Assembly: GCA_963556195.1 (NCBI GenBank)
Contig: OY744531.1
Span: 102,211,142 to 102,275,141 of the forward strand
DNA length: 64,000 nt
Reading direction: 5' to 3'
From: Sepiola atlantica
Lineage: Eukaryota > Mollusca > Cephalopoda > Sepiida > Sepiolidae
The notes under the pieces were generated by a model. That model was not told where the DNA came from. It saw only the letters and a program-made list of their open reading frames with translations, and searched no databases. Below are positions 31,608 to 43,897 of the stretch, piece by piece. Made by a program: the position numbers and the translations under genes. Position 1 is the stretch's first letter. The number at the start of each line of letters is the position of its first letter.

Positions 31608-32230
31608 TAAAATAAAAAATTAAAATCCCTTAAAACCTAACGCAAAATTATTATAAATAATAAAGTATTAAGTAGCTTATCACAATAACCTAGATTAGAA
31701 TAATAACTAGTCGAGACTAAAAACTTGGTTTCGAATTTTTTAAATAAATAGTTAAATAATATTATCTTTAGATCAACTTAATTTCCAATAGAGTATGGTT
31801 GCAATTAATAATTAAAAAAATAATGTTTAGTTTAATATATATATAACCCAAACATTTATTTAGCAATTTATAGAGATTAGCTTTTGTTAATTTCAATATA
31901 ATTGGTAATTATATTTATGTTGTATATATATATATATATATATGTTTATTTTTATTTATATATATTTTTATATATATATATATATATAGGTGTGTGTGTG
32001 TATAAGCGTGTGTGTACATGCATTTAGGGAAGGGGGATGGGCCGCTTGGAGCCTGTCCTGCCTATAGTTTGAGTTGACCTACTTTCTTAAGTATCAGGCG
32101 GCCTTGGAGAGGTAGGTATCAAAATGTCATCTTATGCAAAAGGTTTTCTCGTCTGAATAATTGTAAATGTAATTTGTTTGTTTGGTTTTTGATTTTTTGT
32201 AATTATGTATTGGCAGATCTAATCTTTGCT
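30771..32230. other. AT-rich spacer, no gene recognised
   Basis: TA tracts at 31326, 31572-31605, 31921-31943 and 31970-31988, a C run near 31190-31210, and AT-rich flank. Frames here have no motif. Confidence 0.5.
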
Positions 32231-32233
32231 CAT

Positions 32234-32285
32234 CATCCCTGAAGAAGAATCGAAGAGTTTCTGAAACAATTGTCGAATACTCAAA
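32234..32285 (+). ncRNA. Hammerhead-like motif, weak stem I
   Basis: CTGAAGA (32239-32245), stem II AGAA ... TTCT (32246-32249 with 32259-32262), GAAA (32263-32266), CAATTG as self-complementary stem III, TC as UH (32273-32274). The core, stem II and GUC are complete, but only one stem I pair can form, so it is probably inactive or a decayed copy. A long (TA)n follows at 32291. Confidence 0.4.
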
Positions 32286-32289
32286 CTAT

Positions 32290-32290
<1 letters not shown>

Positions 32291-32343
<53 letters not shown>
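32291..32343. repeat. Long (TA)n tract
   Basis: About 26 TA units. It creates the Tyr/Ile frames on both strands. Confidence 0.97.
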
Positions 32344-32346
<3 letters not shown>

Positions 32347-32654
32347 CATGGACGGCGGCACCGGAGGGGGGGGGCAGGGGGCGTTTAAGCCCCCCCCCCT
32401 TTTGACTTGGGCCCCTCACTTTACGGTCATCAATAATGAAGTTATATATGCATGTGTTTAACCGGCCCCCCCTACTTTTTAGGAGAGCCCCCCCCCCCCC
32501 ACTTTTATAACTGTCTCGCCGGGCCTGTATATATTAATACGATAACGTGTGTGTTCGTGTGTCACGCTTACATCAAAATCTCTGCGCATGCGTGCCGCCC
32601 CTAGATTTGGAAAAGCATTCAAGTCACCTAATTTTCGTAATACTTGAAGTATTT

Positions 32655-32740
32655 CCCTTTGGCGCAACGGTTAGCGACGTAGGATTTTGACGTAGGTTTT
32701 TGACGTCGGCCCAACTGGTTTATAGTTCGATCCAAACCAA
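32655..32740 (+). mobile_element. tRNA-like segment (SINE head or tRNA pseudogene)
   Basis: CCTTTGGCGCAACGGTTAGC is a good box A and TATAGTTCGATCCAAACC a good box B. GACGTAGGATTTT / GACGTAGGTTTTT / GACGTCGG lies between them as a small triplication. The cloverleaf does not close convincingly, so I prefer a SINE head or pseudogene over a functional tRNA. Confidence 0.5.
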
Positions 32741-32947
32741 CCTATAAGATATTTTTTCTAAGACTTTTTTTTTATGGCCAGAGAAGAAGAAACTACCTTC
32801 ACTAGAAATATTGTATATAAAGAAGTTTTGTAAATTGTTTCATGTATTGTTCATTTTTAAAAAAAAATATACAAGTCAAATCTTATCATATTTTTTTCAA
32901 ACATGTATAGGTAAGGAACAAGATAATTAGTATTGAAAACATCATTT

Positions 32948-32973
32948 CGTGTAATTTACACGGGTCCCGCTAG

Positions 32974-32974
<1 letters not shown>
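32948..32974 (+). mobile_element. Helitron-like 3' terminus next to (TA)n
   Basis: Hairpin CGTGTA-ATT-TACACG, seven bases, then CTAG followed by T and a TA run. Helitrons end in a hairpin a few bases before CTRR and insert between A and T. A second example with the same seven-base spacing is at 49992-50021. No 5' end is identified. Confidence 0.45.
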
Positions 32975-33008
<34 letters not shown>

Positions 33009-33720
33009 TGAGATTGTTTAAAGCCATTAACCACACTTTATTATATACATGTAGTTAATTCTATCAGCAGTCAAGAAGACGTTAATTTTATTTACAGCAA
33101 AGGAAACAAAAATCCGGAATTTAAATTTCCTATTCGTCAGAAGAGTAACATCAGAATGTGAGTTTAATTGAACAGCAGCCGAATTATATATTTAATAAAA
33201 TCTTTATAAGTTTCTTAAAATAAAGAATAAGCAAATTCTGTCTCAATCTTAGTTGAAAGAAGATATTCTTAGGAGAGAATTCACTCGGAATTCGTTTTAT
33301 TCTTTAACCTTTTCGTTATAGATTTTTATAGGGATTTCATTGACTGTCTTCTTGTACAGCCGTCTTCTATTGCGCTTATATTCTAACGTTACTCATCTGG
33401 CGAATGTTAGTTGTAAGAGGATCATCTTTTCGTTTTGATTATCTATTTTGAGATTGCGTCCACATCAGCATTTATTAATGAAGCGACAGATGGAAATTGT
33501 AGAAAAGAGTTTTACAAGATACTTCCTGGTGATACCAGATCAGGCTGCCCTGTGGCTCCCTGAGACGAAATTCACCTACATTGACGTTTTTTTTTTTTTT
33601 TTTTTTTTTTTTTTGTTTGTAAAACTTAATTATGTTCTACAAAACCAAAAACAAAAACAACAGCCCCTCTCCCTTTCTCCCTCCCCTTTTTTATTTTTAT
33701 TTTTCCTACCCTACTCCCGG
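33009..33720. other. AT-rich spacer and poly-T run
   Basis: A T run of about 30 at 33585-33614. No supported gene. Confidence 0.45.
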
Positions 33721-33875
33721 TCCTGGATATGACCTTAAACTACATCCGATGGTGAGATCCGGCTTACGGACTTTGGGGAATGTGGAGCCTCCTCTTAATT
33801 ACCATTGCTCCCAGGTCCACCCTGACCCGGAGTGGTAGTACCTGTTAGGGTCCCAACTATGGGTTAAATAGAAAC
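33720..33875 (+). repeat. Interspersed repeat R5, copy 1
   Basis: GATATGACCTTAAACTACAT, GGGGAATGTGGAGCCTCC, CCATTGCTCCCAGGTCCACC and GAGTGGTAGTACCTG recur at 34826-34975. Phrases containing AAAGGGTTGATATGCC follow near 33945, 35255 and 35385. Confidence 0.8.
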
Positions 33876-34036
33876 AGATATTAAAAGGGGAAAGAAACAA
33901 AAAAGAGAAGAAAACAAGACCAGATTCGGCATTAAATAACCCAAAAAGGGTTGATATGCCGTAAAACAAAACTACCAAACTACCAAACCAAGATACTTCA
34001 TAAGAGACAAAATACTCCGCTTCAGACAGAATCAAC

Positions 34037-34535
34037 TAGAATACGCATCCACAGGTAAAATCAATTCCATGGACTGAACAGTTTTACACCACTTTTATGT
34101 CTCCTACGAAGATTAAAATCAAGACGTAATGATACTAAACCCTATGTCTAGAATCCTCGTTCCAATTTTGATCAAAATTCATTACTTAATCTTGATTCTA
34201 GAAAATGTCTAAAATTTAAGGCTTAAGTTTACGGGTCTTAAGAAGAAATTGAAATCCAGAGAATCTTACTTAATTGGTGTCTAATCACTGTGGATCAAAT
34301 TTAATGAAAATCTGAAATATTTGAATTTTCAAATGCCTCCTAAAACTCTTTAAAATACTCCAAAGAAATTGAATTTTGGACAATATTTATTAATTGATGT
34401 CTAACACCAATTGTTAAAATTTCACAAAAATCATAGCTATCTGAATTTTCATAAAGAGTGTCCATCCCCTCATTGCCCTATTTGCATAAAACTAAATTGA
34501 AATAAATATAGCCCACATTTCGACCTCATACGTTT
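34037..34535 (+). mobile_element. Interspersed element R3, copy 1
   Basis: About 500 bp repeated inverted at 59141-59634 and partly at 54148-54475. Landmarks are ACTTTTATGTCTCCTACGAA, CCTATGTCTAGAATCC, TTAATTGGTGTCTAATCA, ATTGATGTCTAACACCAA and ATATAGCCCACATTTCGAC. No ORF, so it is a non-autonomous element of unknown class. Confidence 0.8.
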
Positions 34536-34825
34536 ACATGTTTCTGATTCAAACAATTTAACCTGAGCTCCATTGGTTAGTCAGAAGCTTAAATGCTATT
34601 TGGGTTTGACTTTGAAAATCCGACAAAATAACTTTATATGTTTGATGATGACACTTAATATATTATGTTGGTATAAGGTACATTCATGTTTTATCTATCA
34701 AAATTTACTTGAAATAAACATCCGGTTAATGTTTCTATTCACAAAACATTTTCACACAGAAATATCTGCTCAACTTTACATGTTAGATATTTTCTGTATG
34801 AAAGTGTTCCTTCGACTCAATAGTT

Positions 34826-34975
34826 CTGGGTATGACCTTAAAAGACATCCAGTGTGAGGCCTCCATTTGGGAGCTGTGGGGAATGTGGAGTTGCCCCTTA
34901 GTTGCCATTGCTCCCAGGTCCACTCTGGCCCAGAGTGGTAGTACCTGTAAGGGCCTCATCTATGGGTCAAATATA
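34826..34975 (+). repeat. Interspersed repeat R5, copy 2
   Basis: See 33720-33875. It shares the GGGGAATGTGGAG and CATTGCTCCCAGGTCCAC blocks, with an insertion near 34858. Confidence 0.8.
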
Positions 34976-36076
34976 ACCTACTGGCGCTACTAGATCAGGC
35001 TGTCTGAAGTTATTGACTTCCTGACTTAAAATGCACCAAACATTGATGTTTTATTGTTTTTTATTTTTGTTTGCAAAAGTCAATCATGTTCTGCAAAATC
35101 CAAAACACAAAAACAACAATTTCTCTTCCTTCCCATTCTCCTCTCTCCATCCCTTCCTGTCCTTTCACTTAACCAAACACCAGTAACAATTATTTGAACA
35201 TATAAAGAACTTGACTTTCACCAAAAAGACCAAATTCAGCATTAAATAATCTGAAAAGGGTTGATATGCCATAAAACAAAACAACCAAACAAAACACCAT
35301 GAATGAATACTTGAACATATGAAGAACTTGAAGCATAAAAACTTTCACCAAAATGACCGGATTCAGCATTAAATAACCCGAAAAGGGTTGATATGCCATA
35401 AAACCAAACCAAACCAGACTTAGACTCAACTTGATTTTTACTACGTACTTGTATTGTTTCAATATGCTAAGAAGATTGATATTTGTAATTTTCTTTTCTT
35501 GGATTTGAGCAACACCAGGTGTAGGGGAAACAAATCAATCTTCTTGTTTGTTGATACCATTCACACATATGGAGGGTAATTTAAATTTACAATTCATCTA
35601 TGATAAATTAGATGAACCGAGGTGCAAATATGAACTCATATAAAAGAGTGTCTATTTCTCTCAAGTTGTTTCTTCATTTTTGCTTGTTGAAATATTCATA
35701 GTTTTTTGTTTTTTTTTATCTTTCTCACTTCATTCTTAGTTTTCAATAATGGAAGAAACAAAAAAACTTCTTTCTTTTTTTAAACGGGCTTGGATCAAAG
35801 CTGTCTAAAATTATGTGATTCAAAAATTAGTTGTAAGTGATAGCCATTTTTCAAACCAAGTGTTATACTAACTGTAGAAATTCTACACGGTTTAGATATC
35901 AGAAAATTACTTGATTAATAAAAAAGGGCAAACTATTTATTTACAAAACTACACTATTGAGATAAATTCATTGGTTCAGGTTTCGAAAATCCACACAGAT
36001 CTTCTCTTCGGGCAAAGCTATTGCTATACTGATTTCCAAAACATTGGGCAACGAATTTATGTTAGTGTAGTTCGAT
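34976..36076. other. Spacer with short GGGTTGATATGCC repeats
   Basis: Two copies of AAAAGGGTTGATATGCCATA lie 125 bp apart near 35257 and 35382, each in an ~110-bp duplicated segment that produces the repeated minus-strand frame at 35190-35462. No gene is supported. Confidence 0.5.
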
Positions 36077-36101
36077 ATATATATATATATATATATATAT
36101 A

Positions 36102-36420
36102 ACTTCTTTATTTAGCAGGAAAAATCCCAGCAGAGTTTTTTTTTATATCTTTAAATCTTCGCCGGTTTAAAATCTCAACTGTTACTTTTCACCCCTCCGC
36201 CTTTTTGTCAAACCTTATTAAACCTTCTTTACACTAAATTTAAACAAACATACATTACACAACTCTAAGCAAATAACGCGTCCAAACGAGAATGACACGT
36301 GACTTCACATTTCCGAAACAGATGACAACAGAAGCGGAAGAGAGTCGGATGGCTAAGTCCTTCTGTGCTTGAAACCGACGGTACGAATGTTGTACTAATT
36401 TTTCTGTACAATATATATAT
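36102..36420 (+). mobile_element. Element R4, single-arm copy
   Basis: TTTAGCAGGAAAAATCCCAGCAG near the left (also inverted at 60370), then AACAGATGACAACAGAAGCGG and GCTTGAAACCGACGGTACGA to TTTTTCTGTAC at the right. It matches the right arm of the palindrome at 60096-60306. Its ribozyme-like core has CGGAAGA where the other copy has CTGAAGA. Confidence 0.7.
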
Positions 36421-36796
36421 ATATATATATAAAGAGGTGTACTCCTTCATTATATATATATATATATATATGAAACTTAAAGAAAGAGGCAAAATGCCTT
36501 CAAAAAACTATGTGTTAGATGCAGTTATTCTTATTAAAATCCAAATAAAAAATCAAAACAATATTTTTTTTTTTTCATCTTGACTAGAATTGTCCAAATG
36601 GAAACGTGTTGTAACCGGTAATAGCATTGTTTTTTCTAACCAGTTCTAGTCTTTTGGAGGTTTAAGATTCAATCTTTACCACAGGTTATTACTAAGAATA
36701 ACATAAAATTAACACTTCGATTTGGTCATGGCTGACAGAATAGGAACAATCTACCCCATGGATTAAATAAAGAGTTCAGTTCAAAATTCTGTACAA

Positions 36797-37923
36797 GTTA
36801 CCGAGTTTGACTATTAGGTTACCAAGTTTGACTATTAGGTTACCAAGTTTGACTATTAGGTTACCAAGTTTGACTATTAGGTTACCAAGTTTGACTATTA
36901 GGTTACCAAGATTGACTATTAGGTTACCAAGTTTGACTATTAGGTTACCAAGTTTGACTATTAGGTTACCAAGTTTGGCTATTAGGTTACCAAGTTTGAC
37001 TATTAGGTTACCAAGTTTGGCTATTAGGTTACCAAGTTTGGCTATTAGGTTACCAAGTTTGGCTATTAGGTTACCAAGTTTGGCTATTAGGTTACCAAGT
37101 TTGGCTATTAGGTTACCAAGTTTGGCTATTAGGTTACCAAGATTGGCTATTAGGTTACCAAGATTGGCTATTAGGTTACCAAGATTGGCTATTAGGTTAC
37201 CAAGATTGACTATTAGGTTACCAAGTTTGACTATTAGGTTACCAAGTTTGACTATTAGGTTACCAAGTTTGGCTATTAGGTTACCAAGATTGGCTATTAG
37301 GTTACCAAGATTGGCTATTAGGTTACCAAGTTTGACTATTAGGTTACCAAGTTTGACTATTAGGTTACCAAGTTTGGCTATTAGGTTACCAAGTTTGGCT
37401 ATTAGGTTACCAAGTTTGGCTATTAGGTTACCAAGTTTGGCTATTAGGTTACCAAGTTTGGCTATTAGGTTACCAAGATTGGCTATTAGGTTACCAAGAT
37501 TGGCTATTAGGTTACCAAGATTGACTATTAGGTTACCAAGTTTGACTATTAGGTTACCAAGTTTGACTATTAGGTTACCAAGTTTGACTATTAGGTTACC
37601 AAGTTTGGCTATTAGGTTACCAAGTTTGGCTATTAGGTTACCAAGATTGGCTATTAGGTTACCAAGATTGGCTATTAGGTTACCAAGATTGGCTATTAGG
37701 TTACCAAGTTTGACTATTAGGTTACCAAGTTTGACTATTAGGTTACCAAGTTTGACTATTAGGTTACCAAGTTTGACTATTAGGTTACCAAGTTTGGCTA
37801 TTAGGTTACCAAGATTGGCTATTAGGTTACCAAGATTGGCTATTAGGTTACCAAGATTGGCTATTAGGTTACCAAGATTGGCTATTAGGTTACCAAGTTT
37901 GACTATTAGGTTACCAAGTTTGA
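36797..37923. repeat. 21-bp tandem array, about 54 copies
   Basis: The unit is GTTACCAAGTTTGACTATTA-G. Because 21 is a multiple of three and the unit has no stop in one frame of each strand, it is open end to end on both strands (Arg-Leu-Pro-Ser-Leu repeats on plus, Leu-Gly-Asn-Leu-Ile-Val-Lys repeats on minus). Two sites vary (AAGT/AAGA and GACT/GGCT), and the variants run in ordered blocks that cycle about four times. The 436-codon minus frame has no ATG before the array. Confidence 0.95.
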
Positions 37924-38724
37924 AAAGATGCACGTAAAGAAGATCGGGGGTTACATTTGCATGAACGTTCTGAATATGCGTACAAAGTTTTTCACGTCCG
38001 TTCTCCTTTGAATCGAGGAACAAGAGAAAGACAAAAGCTCCAACGGACGTGACGTAACTTTCAACTTCTGTTGCTACTCCTACCACCTTTCATGGCGTCC
38101 TCCCACTTTTTACAAATCATGAGAAGTCATCATTATTTACATTTTTATTTTGTTTTTTATTGAAGTGTGTAAAAAAAAATCAACATACACAAATGCGAAA
38201 ATGTTTTTCATTTGTATTATCATCAAAATCGTTCATTGTTATTTAAATCAATAATGCTATATATGGTTGTTTTCGACCAATAAATGAAATAAGTAAAAAT
38301 AAAAATAAAATAAGAATTATAAGATTAAACTACAATCCCACTTGATCTGGTCCAACCAATCAAAGCCTTTTGTAACTCTCAGCCACCATTTTGTTTTTTG
38401 AATACATTTAAAAATTCTGCAACTGAATTATATTTTATTTCCGCATGAGTTTTGATTAATTTTTCTCCTATAAAAATCTTGAATGTTTAAGATAAAAAAT
38501 AAATAAAAGATATTTTGACTTGAATAAACAGTTTAAATTTGCCTTTGGTGCAAAGCGTTCATCAATTTGGATTTGGGTTCAAAAGTAATTGGCACTTAGG
38601 TTTGCCAAGTTAACATCTGATAAAAAAAATCAATATGTTTAAAAAAAAAAAATATCAACGCCATCTTTTCTAAATGTGATAAATAAATGGTTTTGCCTCA
38701 GGTGTAATAGAGACTTATGACAAG
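37924..38724. other. AT-rich spacer
   Basis: The first 160 bp are less AT-rich and are open on the minus strand into the 21-bp array. Beyond 38100 it is AT-rich with no recognised content. Confidence 0.45.
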
Positions 38725-38730
38725 GATTTT

Positions 38731-39913
38731 AACGAACTCTAAATTCATAAAAAATATCAATTAGTGTCTTAAAATGAATTTTTATTGTTTTTTTTTTTTT
38801 TTACATGAAATGAACACCTCACGTTTTTTTTTTTGTTTTTTTTTACAAAGACGAACTCTAAATTCATAAAAAATATCAATTAGTGTCTTAAAATGAATTT
38901 TTATTGTTTGGTTTTGTTTTTTACATGAAATGAACACCTCACGTTTGTTTTTTTGTTTTTTTTACAAAGACGAACTCTAAATTCATAAAAAATATCAATT
39001 AGTGTCTTAAAATGAATTTTTATTGTTTTTTTTTTTTACATGAAATGAACACCTCACGTTTGTTTTTTTGTTTTTTTGTTTTTTTTACAAAGACGAACTC
39101 TAAATTCATAAAAAAATATCAATTAGTGTCTTAAAATGAATTTTTATTGTTTGGTTTTGTTTTTTACATGAAATGAACACCTCACGTTTGTTTTTTTGTT
39201 TTTTTTACAAAGACGAACTCTAAATTCATAAAAAATATCAATTAGTGTCTTAAAATGAATTTTTATTGTTTTTTTTTTTTTACATGAAATGAACACCTCA
39301 CGTTTGTTTTTTTGTTTTTTTTACAAAGAAGAACTCTAAATTCATAAAAAATATCAATTAGTGTCTTAAAATAAATTTTTATTGTTTTTTTTTTTTTACA
39401 TGAAATGAACACCTCACGTTTGTTTTTTTGTTTTTTTTACAAAGAAGAACTCTAAATTCATAAAAAAATATCAATTAGTGTCTTAAAATGAATTTTTATT
39501 GTTTTTTTTTTTACATGAAATGAACACCTCACGTTTGTTTTTTGTTTTTTTACAAAGAAGAACTCTAAATTCATAAAAAAATATCAATTAGTGTCTTAAA
39601 ATGAATTTTTATTGTTTGGTTTTGTTTTTTACATGAAATGAACACCTCACGTTTGTTTTTTTGTTTTTTTTACAAAGACGAACTCTAAATTCATAAAAAA
39701 TATCAATTAGTGTCTTAAAATGAATTTTTATTGTTTTTTTTTTTTACATGAAATGAACACCTCACGTTTGTTTTTTTGTTTTTTTTACAAAGACGAACTC
39801 TAAATTCATAAAAAATATCAATTAGTGTCTTAAAATGAATTTTTATTGTTTTTTTTTTTTTTACATGAAATGAACACCTCACGTTTGTTTTTTTGTTTTT
39901 TTTACAAAGACGA
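38731..39913. repeat. ~120-bp satellite, ten copies
   Basis: Each unit has ACGAACTCTAAATTCATAAA, AATATCAATTAGTGTCTTAA, GAATTTTTATTGTTT, a poly-T run, ACATGAAATGAACACCTCAC and a TTTGT/poly-T run ending ACAAAG. Starts are near 38731, 38851, 38970, 39093, 39213 and onward to 39795. Length varies only in the poly-T runs and in a GGTTTTG variant. Confidence 0.97.
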
Positions 39914-40170
39914 ACATAAATTGAAATTATTTAAAAAAAATTTTATTCTGGAAATTTGATATCTGTCTATAAATGAAAAACGTCACATTTCTCAAAGATA
40001 GATCATATTCCAAAAATAATTTTTAAAGCTGAAACTTTGAGAATTATAGTTTATATATTAATACTGCTGCCATTATCTACATACACACAGGATTATGTTT
40101 AATTTAATATAGGCTGTACATATCAGCAATGTACTATGTGTAGTCTCTCTCTCTCTCATATATATATATA

Positions 40171-40368
40171 AATTCCCGAAACAGTTTTTCATGGTAAACA
40201 ACTGATGATCCCTTAAAATAGTGTTAGAAACTAACTAATATAATAACTGTAAAAAATAAATTGACTTACATGAGTGATTTTCCACTGGAAGACTTGAGAC
40301 TATAAGTTTTTTTTTTTTTATATAATTTTTTTTTTTTTTTATATAGTTTTAATGGTTGAGAAACTTCC

Positions 40369-40375
<7 letters not shown>
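40171..40375 (-). mobile_element. Interspersed element R2, copy on minus strand
   Basis: Inverse of 23921-24147 and 57878-58068. It is bounded by TA tracts on both sides and holds two poly-T runs near its centre. Confidence 0.9.
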
Positions 40376-40428
<53 letters not shown>

Positions 40429-41006
40429 ATTTATGCAAACATTGTTAAAAATAACAGAATTCGTCTGCTAATTATACCTTTTTTTTTTTTGTTTAAATTT
40501 TTCTGATGGTCTTTTTTGTATTAAAATAAAAAATGTTCCATAGGTTTCACAGGTCTCATGAACGTTTTCGATTCTTCGTCGAATCATCCTAAAACAACAC
40601 AACAACCTAAAATCAATATAAAACATATAAAACCAGTGGTAACATTTTAAAATGCTTAACGTAATGCGATTTTGTTCTGTGATGCCATCCAGCGTTGCTT
40701 AATTTAAATCGTTAACGACTTCCTGGAACAATGCGAAAAAACGTTCTCTGCGCGTTTCTCTGCCGTCTTTTTAAAATTCTCTTCTTTCCTCAGCTTTTTT
40801 GTTCATTTGACTTTGACACATGAGGATGATTCGACGATGAATCGAAAACGTTCGTGAAACCTATGGAACATTTATTATTTTTTTTGATTTTGATACAAAA
40901 AAGACCATCAGAAAAATTGAAAAAATAAAAAGGTATAATTAAACAGACGAATTCTGTTATTTTTGACAATGTTTGCATAAATGAGAAAATGCTGCCTAAA
41001 TACACA
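40429..41006. mobile_element. Foldback MITE-B, copy 1, ~170-bp inverted arms
   Basis: TTATGCAAACATTGTTAAAA-ATAACAGAATTCGTCTG at the left is inverted at 40936-40981, and the match continues through TTTTTCTGATGGTCTTTTTT, GTTCCATAGGTTTCAC and TTCGATTCTTCGTCGAATCA. Read outward, each arm carries a hammerhead-like block: CAC, TGAGGA-type box, GATTC-GACGA-GAATC hairpin, GAAAACGTTC, GTG. The core box is altered in every arm seen. The centre is about 220 bp. A second copy is at 55395-55806. Confidence 0.8.
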
Positions 41007-42010
41007 CACACACGCAATATATATATATAATGTTTTTGTTGTGTGGTTAAGCTCAATGGATATTATTAGGCGTTCTAAAGGTAATAATATAGGATATCAA
41101 AGCGAGATATTTTCGCACAAAAAAACAAGTTCTTGCATCTAGCAAAATTGGTTTTTATTTCTTTTAAATAGCAGCATATCCACAGAAATAGAACATCATT
41201 AATAACAAAGTTCGAATCTTATAGACAAATGAATCTTCAGATATACAGAAAAAAACGGATTTACTTCATAATATTTTCAATAAAAACATCAATTTTATCA
41301 TTATATATGTTTAAATAAAAAAAACAATTTTGTTGAATACGAGACCTTGTTTTTGTCGGAAAATATATTAATTTATATATAATATAATCGACTTTATTTA
41401 GGGAAAAAGTGAGTGACCGAAGAAACTGCTGATCTTAGCCTTGAATCCGATACTGCTTTTTTATTTTGTAATTTCTATAAGTAATGGAGGCTTTTGTACT
41501 GACTGCTAATTAATTTTGATATATTGTTTTTACACTTACTACCTGGCCAAAGTGTTATCTTGGAAGGACACCACCCATTCTCCAAACTCCATCCCCTGTT
41601 TTCATTTTTTCACCCACTTAGATCCCATTTGGAGATTGGCCTGCTTTGTTTTCGGTTCTGAACAAACCGGAAAACAGTGGGCGGGCTATTATTTAGAAAC
41701 GGTTGGGAGGATCTTACTAACCAGTTTTTGCTTTTCTTTCTCCGATCCCCTCCATTATACTTAAAGGAATTTCTGTATATACAACCATGTTTATGATAAA
41801 TAAAAAATTTCAAAACAATTCAGAGATATCTTAAGTAAGACGGCCCTTAGAGTAAATGTGGTATTGTGGCAACAGAGATAATTCTAGTTAAGAGTAGGAT
41901 AGACATTTTTTATCACTTTAAACCAAGGATGACCAACATCACCCACACTTTTGATGGTCTTATGCCTAATTTGTTTAAAATGTAAATTGTTTATATTTTC
42001 TGCAAATAAC
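41007..42010. other. AT-rich spacer
   Basis: Frames at 41516-41764 and 41610-41813 overlap on opposite strands without motifs. Nothing is assigned. Confidence 0.45.
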
Positions 42011-42013
42011 TAT

Positions 42014-42172
42014 TTCAAAGTGTAGTATCTATTTTTTTTCGGTCTCAAGAGGTCATCCTCCCAGGCATTACTCTCTTCTTTTCAAGAAGTGGTAGGTTTA
42101 TAACCTGTCGCCTGAGGTGCTCTAATCAAGGATGCCAATGGGGTGTGATGATGCCTAATTTGGCAGCCATCC
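42014..42172 (+). mobile_element. U2-headed SINE, degenerate copy
   Basis: CAAAGTGTAGTATCTATTTT is U2-derived. AAGAGGTCATCCTCCCAGGC, AGTGGTAGGTTTATAACCTG and CGCCTGAGGTGCTC then match, with many changes, the SINE bodies at 43898 and 56966. Confidence 0.7.
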
Positions 42173-42195
42173 AGAGTGTCCCATAATGAAATTAC

Positions 42196-42627
42196 TGTTA
42201 CATAACAGGAGCTGTTAGTTGAATGGAGGAATGATTAACGGAAGGGAGGTCAGAATTTAACCTTTAGTTAAGGGAAGTTGGCGAAATCACATGATTTTCG
42301 AAAAAAAGAGAGATCTTCCTTTTTTTTTTTCGGCTGATAACTCGAGCAGGCAAATGTGAGATGTGGCCGCTCCCTAATGAGCGGAAGTGAGGGTGAGATC
42401 AGTTACGCACAATGTAGCTATACACAAAAGAGATAAGCTATTTATCTGTCTGTCTGTCTCTCTCTTTCTCCAAAGGGGCATCCCACACTTGTTAAAGTTC
42501 AAAGAACCGTCACTCTGTTAGTGAATCTTCCAAGTTGTCTGTATTAATAAAACTCTTATAAAAACTAAACATCAGTGTCCGAGTGATTGTACCCACAGAC
42601 GATCAAGAACCTGATTTGCCGGTAACA
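42196..42627 (+). mobile_element. Probable solo LTR
   Basis: It starts TGTTACATAACAGG and ends TTTGCCGGTAACA, with TGTTAC and GTAACA as inverted ends. AATAAA at 42546 followed by TTATAAAAAC suggests a polyadenylation region, then a GTGTCCGAGTGATTG U5-like end. No primer site or gag follows, so it would be solo. A clear target duplication is not visible (ATTAC before, ATCTG after), which lowers confidence. Confidence 0.45.
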
Positions 42628-43589
42628 ATCTGTGCATAAGTTTATACACTCATTGATAAGTGAGAAAACATAAACTGACTTTGTAAACAAACTATTATGA
42701 TAAGAATGGAAATTCTTATCATAATATGTCTATATATATAGACATATATATATATATATATATATGTCATATATCTATATCATAATATACACAAAATGGA
42801 AATTCGTAGTAAATAATTTTTGCTTTTTATGATGTCCAAAAATCTACAATTTCTTTGTTAACCCATTCAGGAAATCCCCGTCACAGAGATATCATATATG
42901 TGTTATAAAATGAACTTGTTATGTGATATATCATGGTTCTCCTAGTTTTTTTGTTGTTTTTTTTCGACATTCGGCACGAGTTGTACTCAACAATCTTGTT
43001 TCTGTAGTTAAAGGCTGCACAGCTTTTTTCTGAGAGCCTTCATTTTAATTTTGGCAAAAAATTGATTAAAAATGAAACATTTTTCCATACATGTTTCCCC
43101 GGGGAAATTAGTTCAAACACTGAGAAAAAATAAAACAGATAATTGTTTATTTCTGAAAAGTTAGTTATCGAAATGATGTTGGTTGTAGAGTATTCGCAAT
43201 TGGCCTAATATATACCATCATAGACTATGTAATAGCCGATGCTGAACCTAAATCCTATTATCGTTATTTATGCACTAATGTAACGGCACTATTTAGGCGC
43301 GGTTGTGTGAAAATATTGTTAAGAACGGTATTTTCCATGTGAGGTTAAAATTAACCAGAGAATGGAAAATTCCATCTAGAAGGCAAGTTTAGAATTAGAA
43401 CTACGTGGAAGGATATGACGTCATTGAAAGAAGAATGTGGCAGAAAATCTAGAAAGTTCTATGGGAATTAGATGTCAAAATGATTGGGAAAAGTATGAAC
43501 CTGCCATTTCCATTAACTATGGGTAAAAAAAGCAACTTGCGTTCAATGAATTGTTTGTAATATATATTGTTTCAATATAATTTAAAAAA

Positions 43590-43625
43590 GGGTTCATATA
43601 CCACAAACCAAACTAAACTTTCTAA
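43590..43625. repeat. Short repeat related to GGGTTGATATGCC
   Basis: AAAAAGGGTTCATATACCAC-AAACCAAAC matches the phrase found at 33945, 35257 and 35382. Confidence 0.5.
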
Positions 43626-43897
43626 GTTCACGCTACGTCGTGAACCCCTTTCTGATATTTTCTTGAGATATCTCGTATTTTCATTCTTGTTTGTCTTTGA
43701 GGAAAGGCACAAGAAACTACATATGTTACGAAATTGACTAGTATAAAAAAAGGAAAAGTAATCATTACATATAGTCATGTTTTTTTCTAGTACTGAGAAA
43801 GGGAGATAGTTTGAATATAATTGGAAGACCCCCCCCCACCCAACCCCACCCCATTTGGATGCCTGTGGCCACTGTCCCGTCGCTACTCTCCCTCTGT

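Noticed and set aside
32652..32745. Functional tRNA gene
   Set aside because: Boxes A and B are present but the spacing is stretched by a small triplication and no acceptor stem closes.
36776..38086. 436-codon minus-strand open frame across the 21-bp array
   Set aside because: Length follows from a stop-free 21-bp unit; there is no ATG, and the plus strand is equally open.
40171..40375. Element R2 as a further hammerhead (CTGATGATCCC and CCCGAAAC are both present on the minus strand)
   Set aside because: No stem II can pair CTGATGA with a following GAAA, and the permuted arrangement gives CCC facing CCC.
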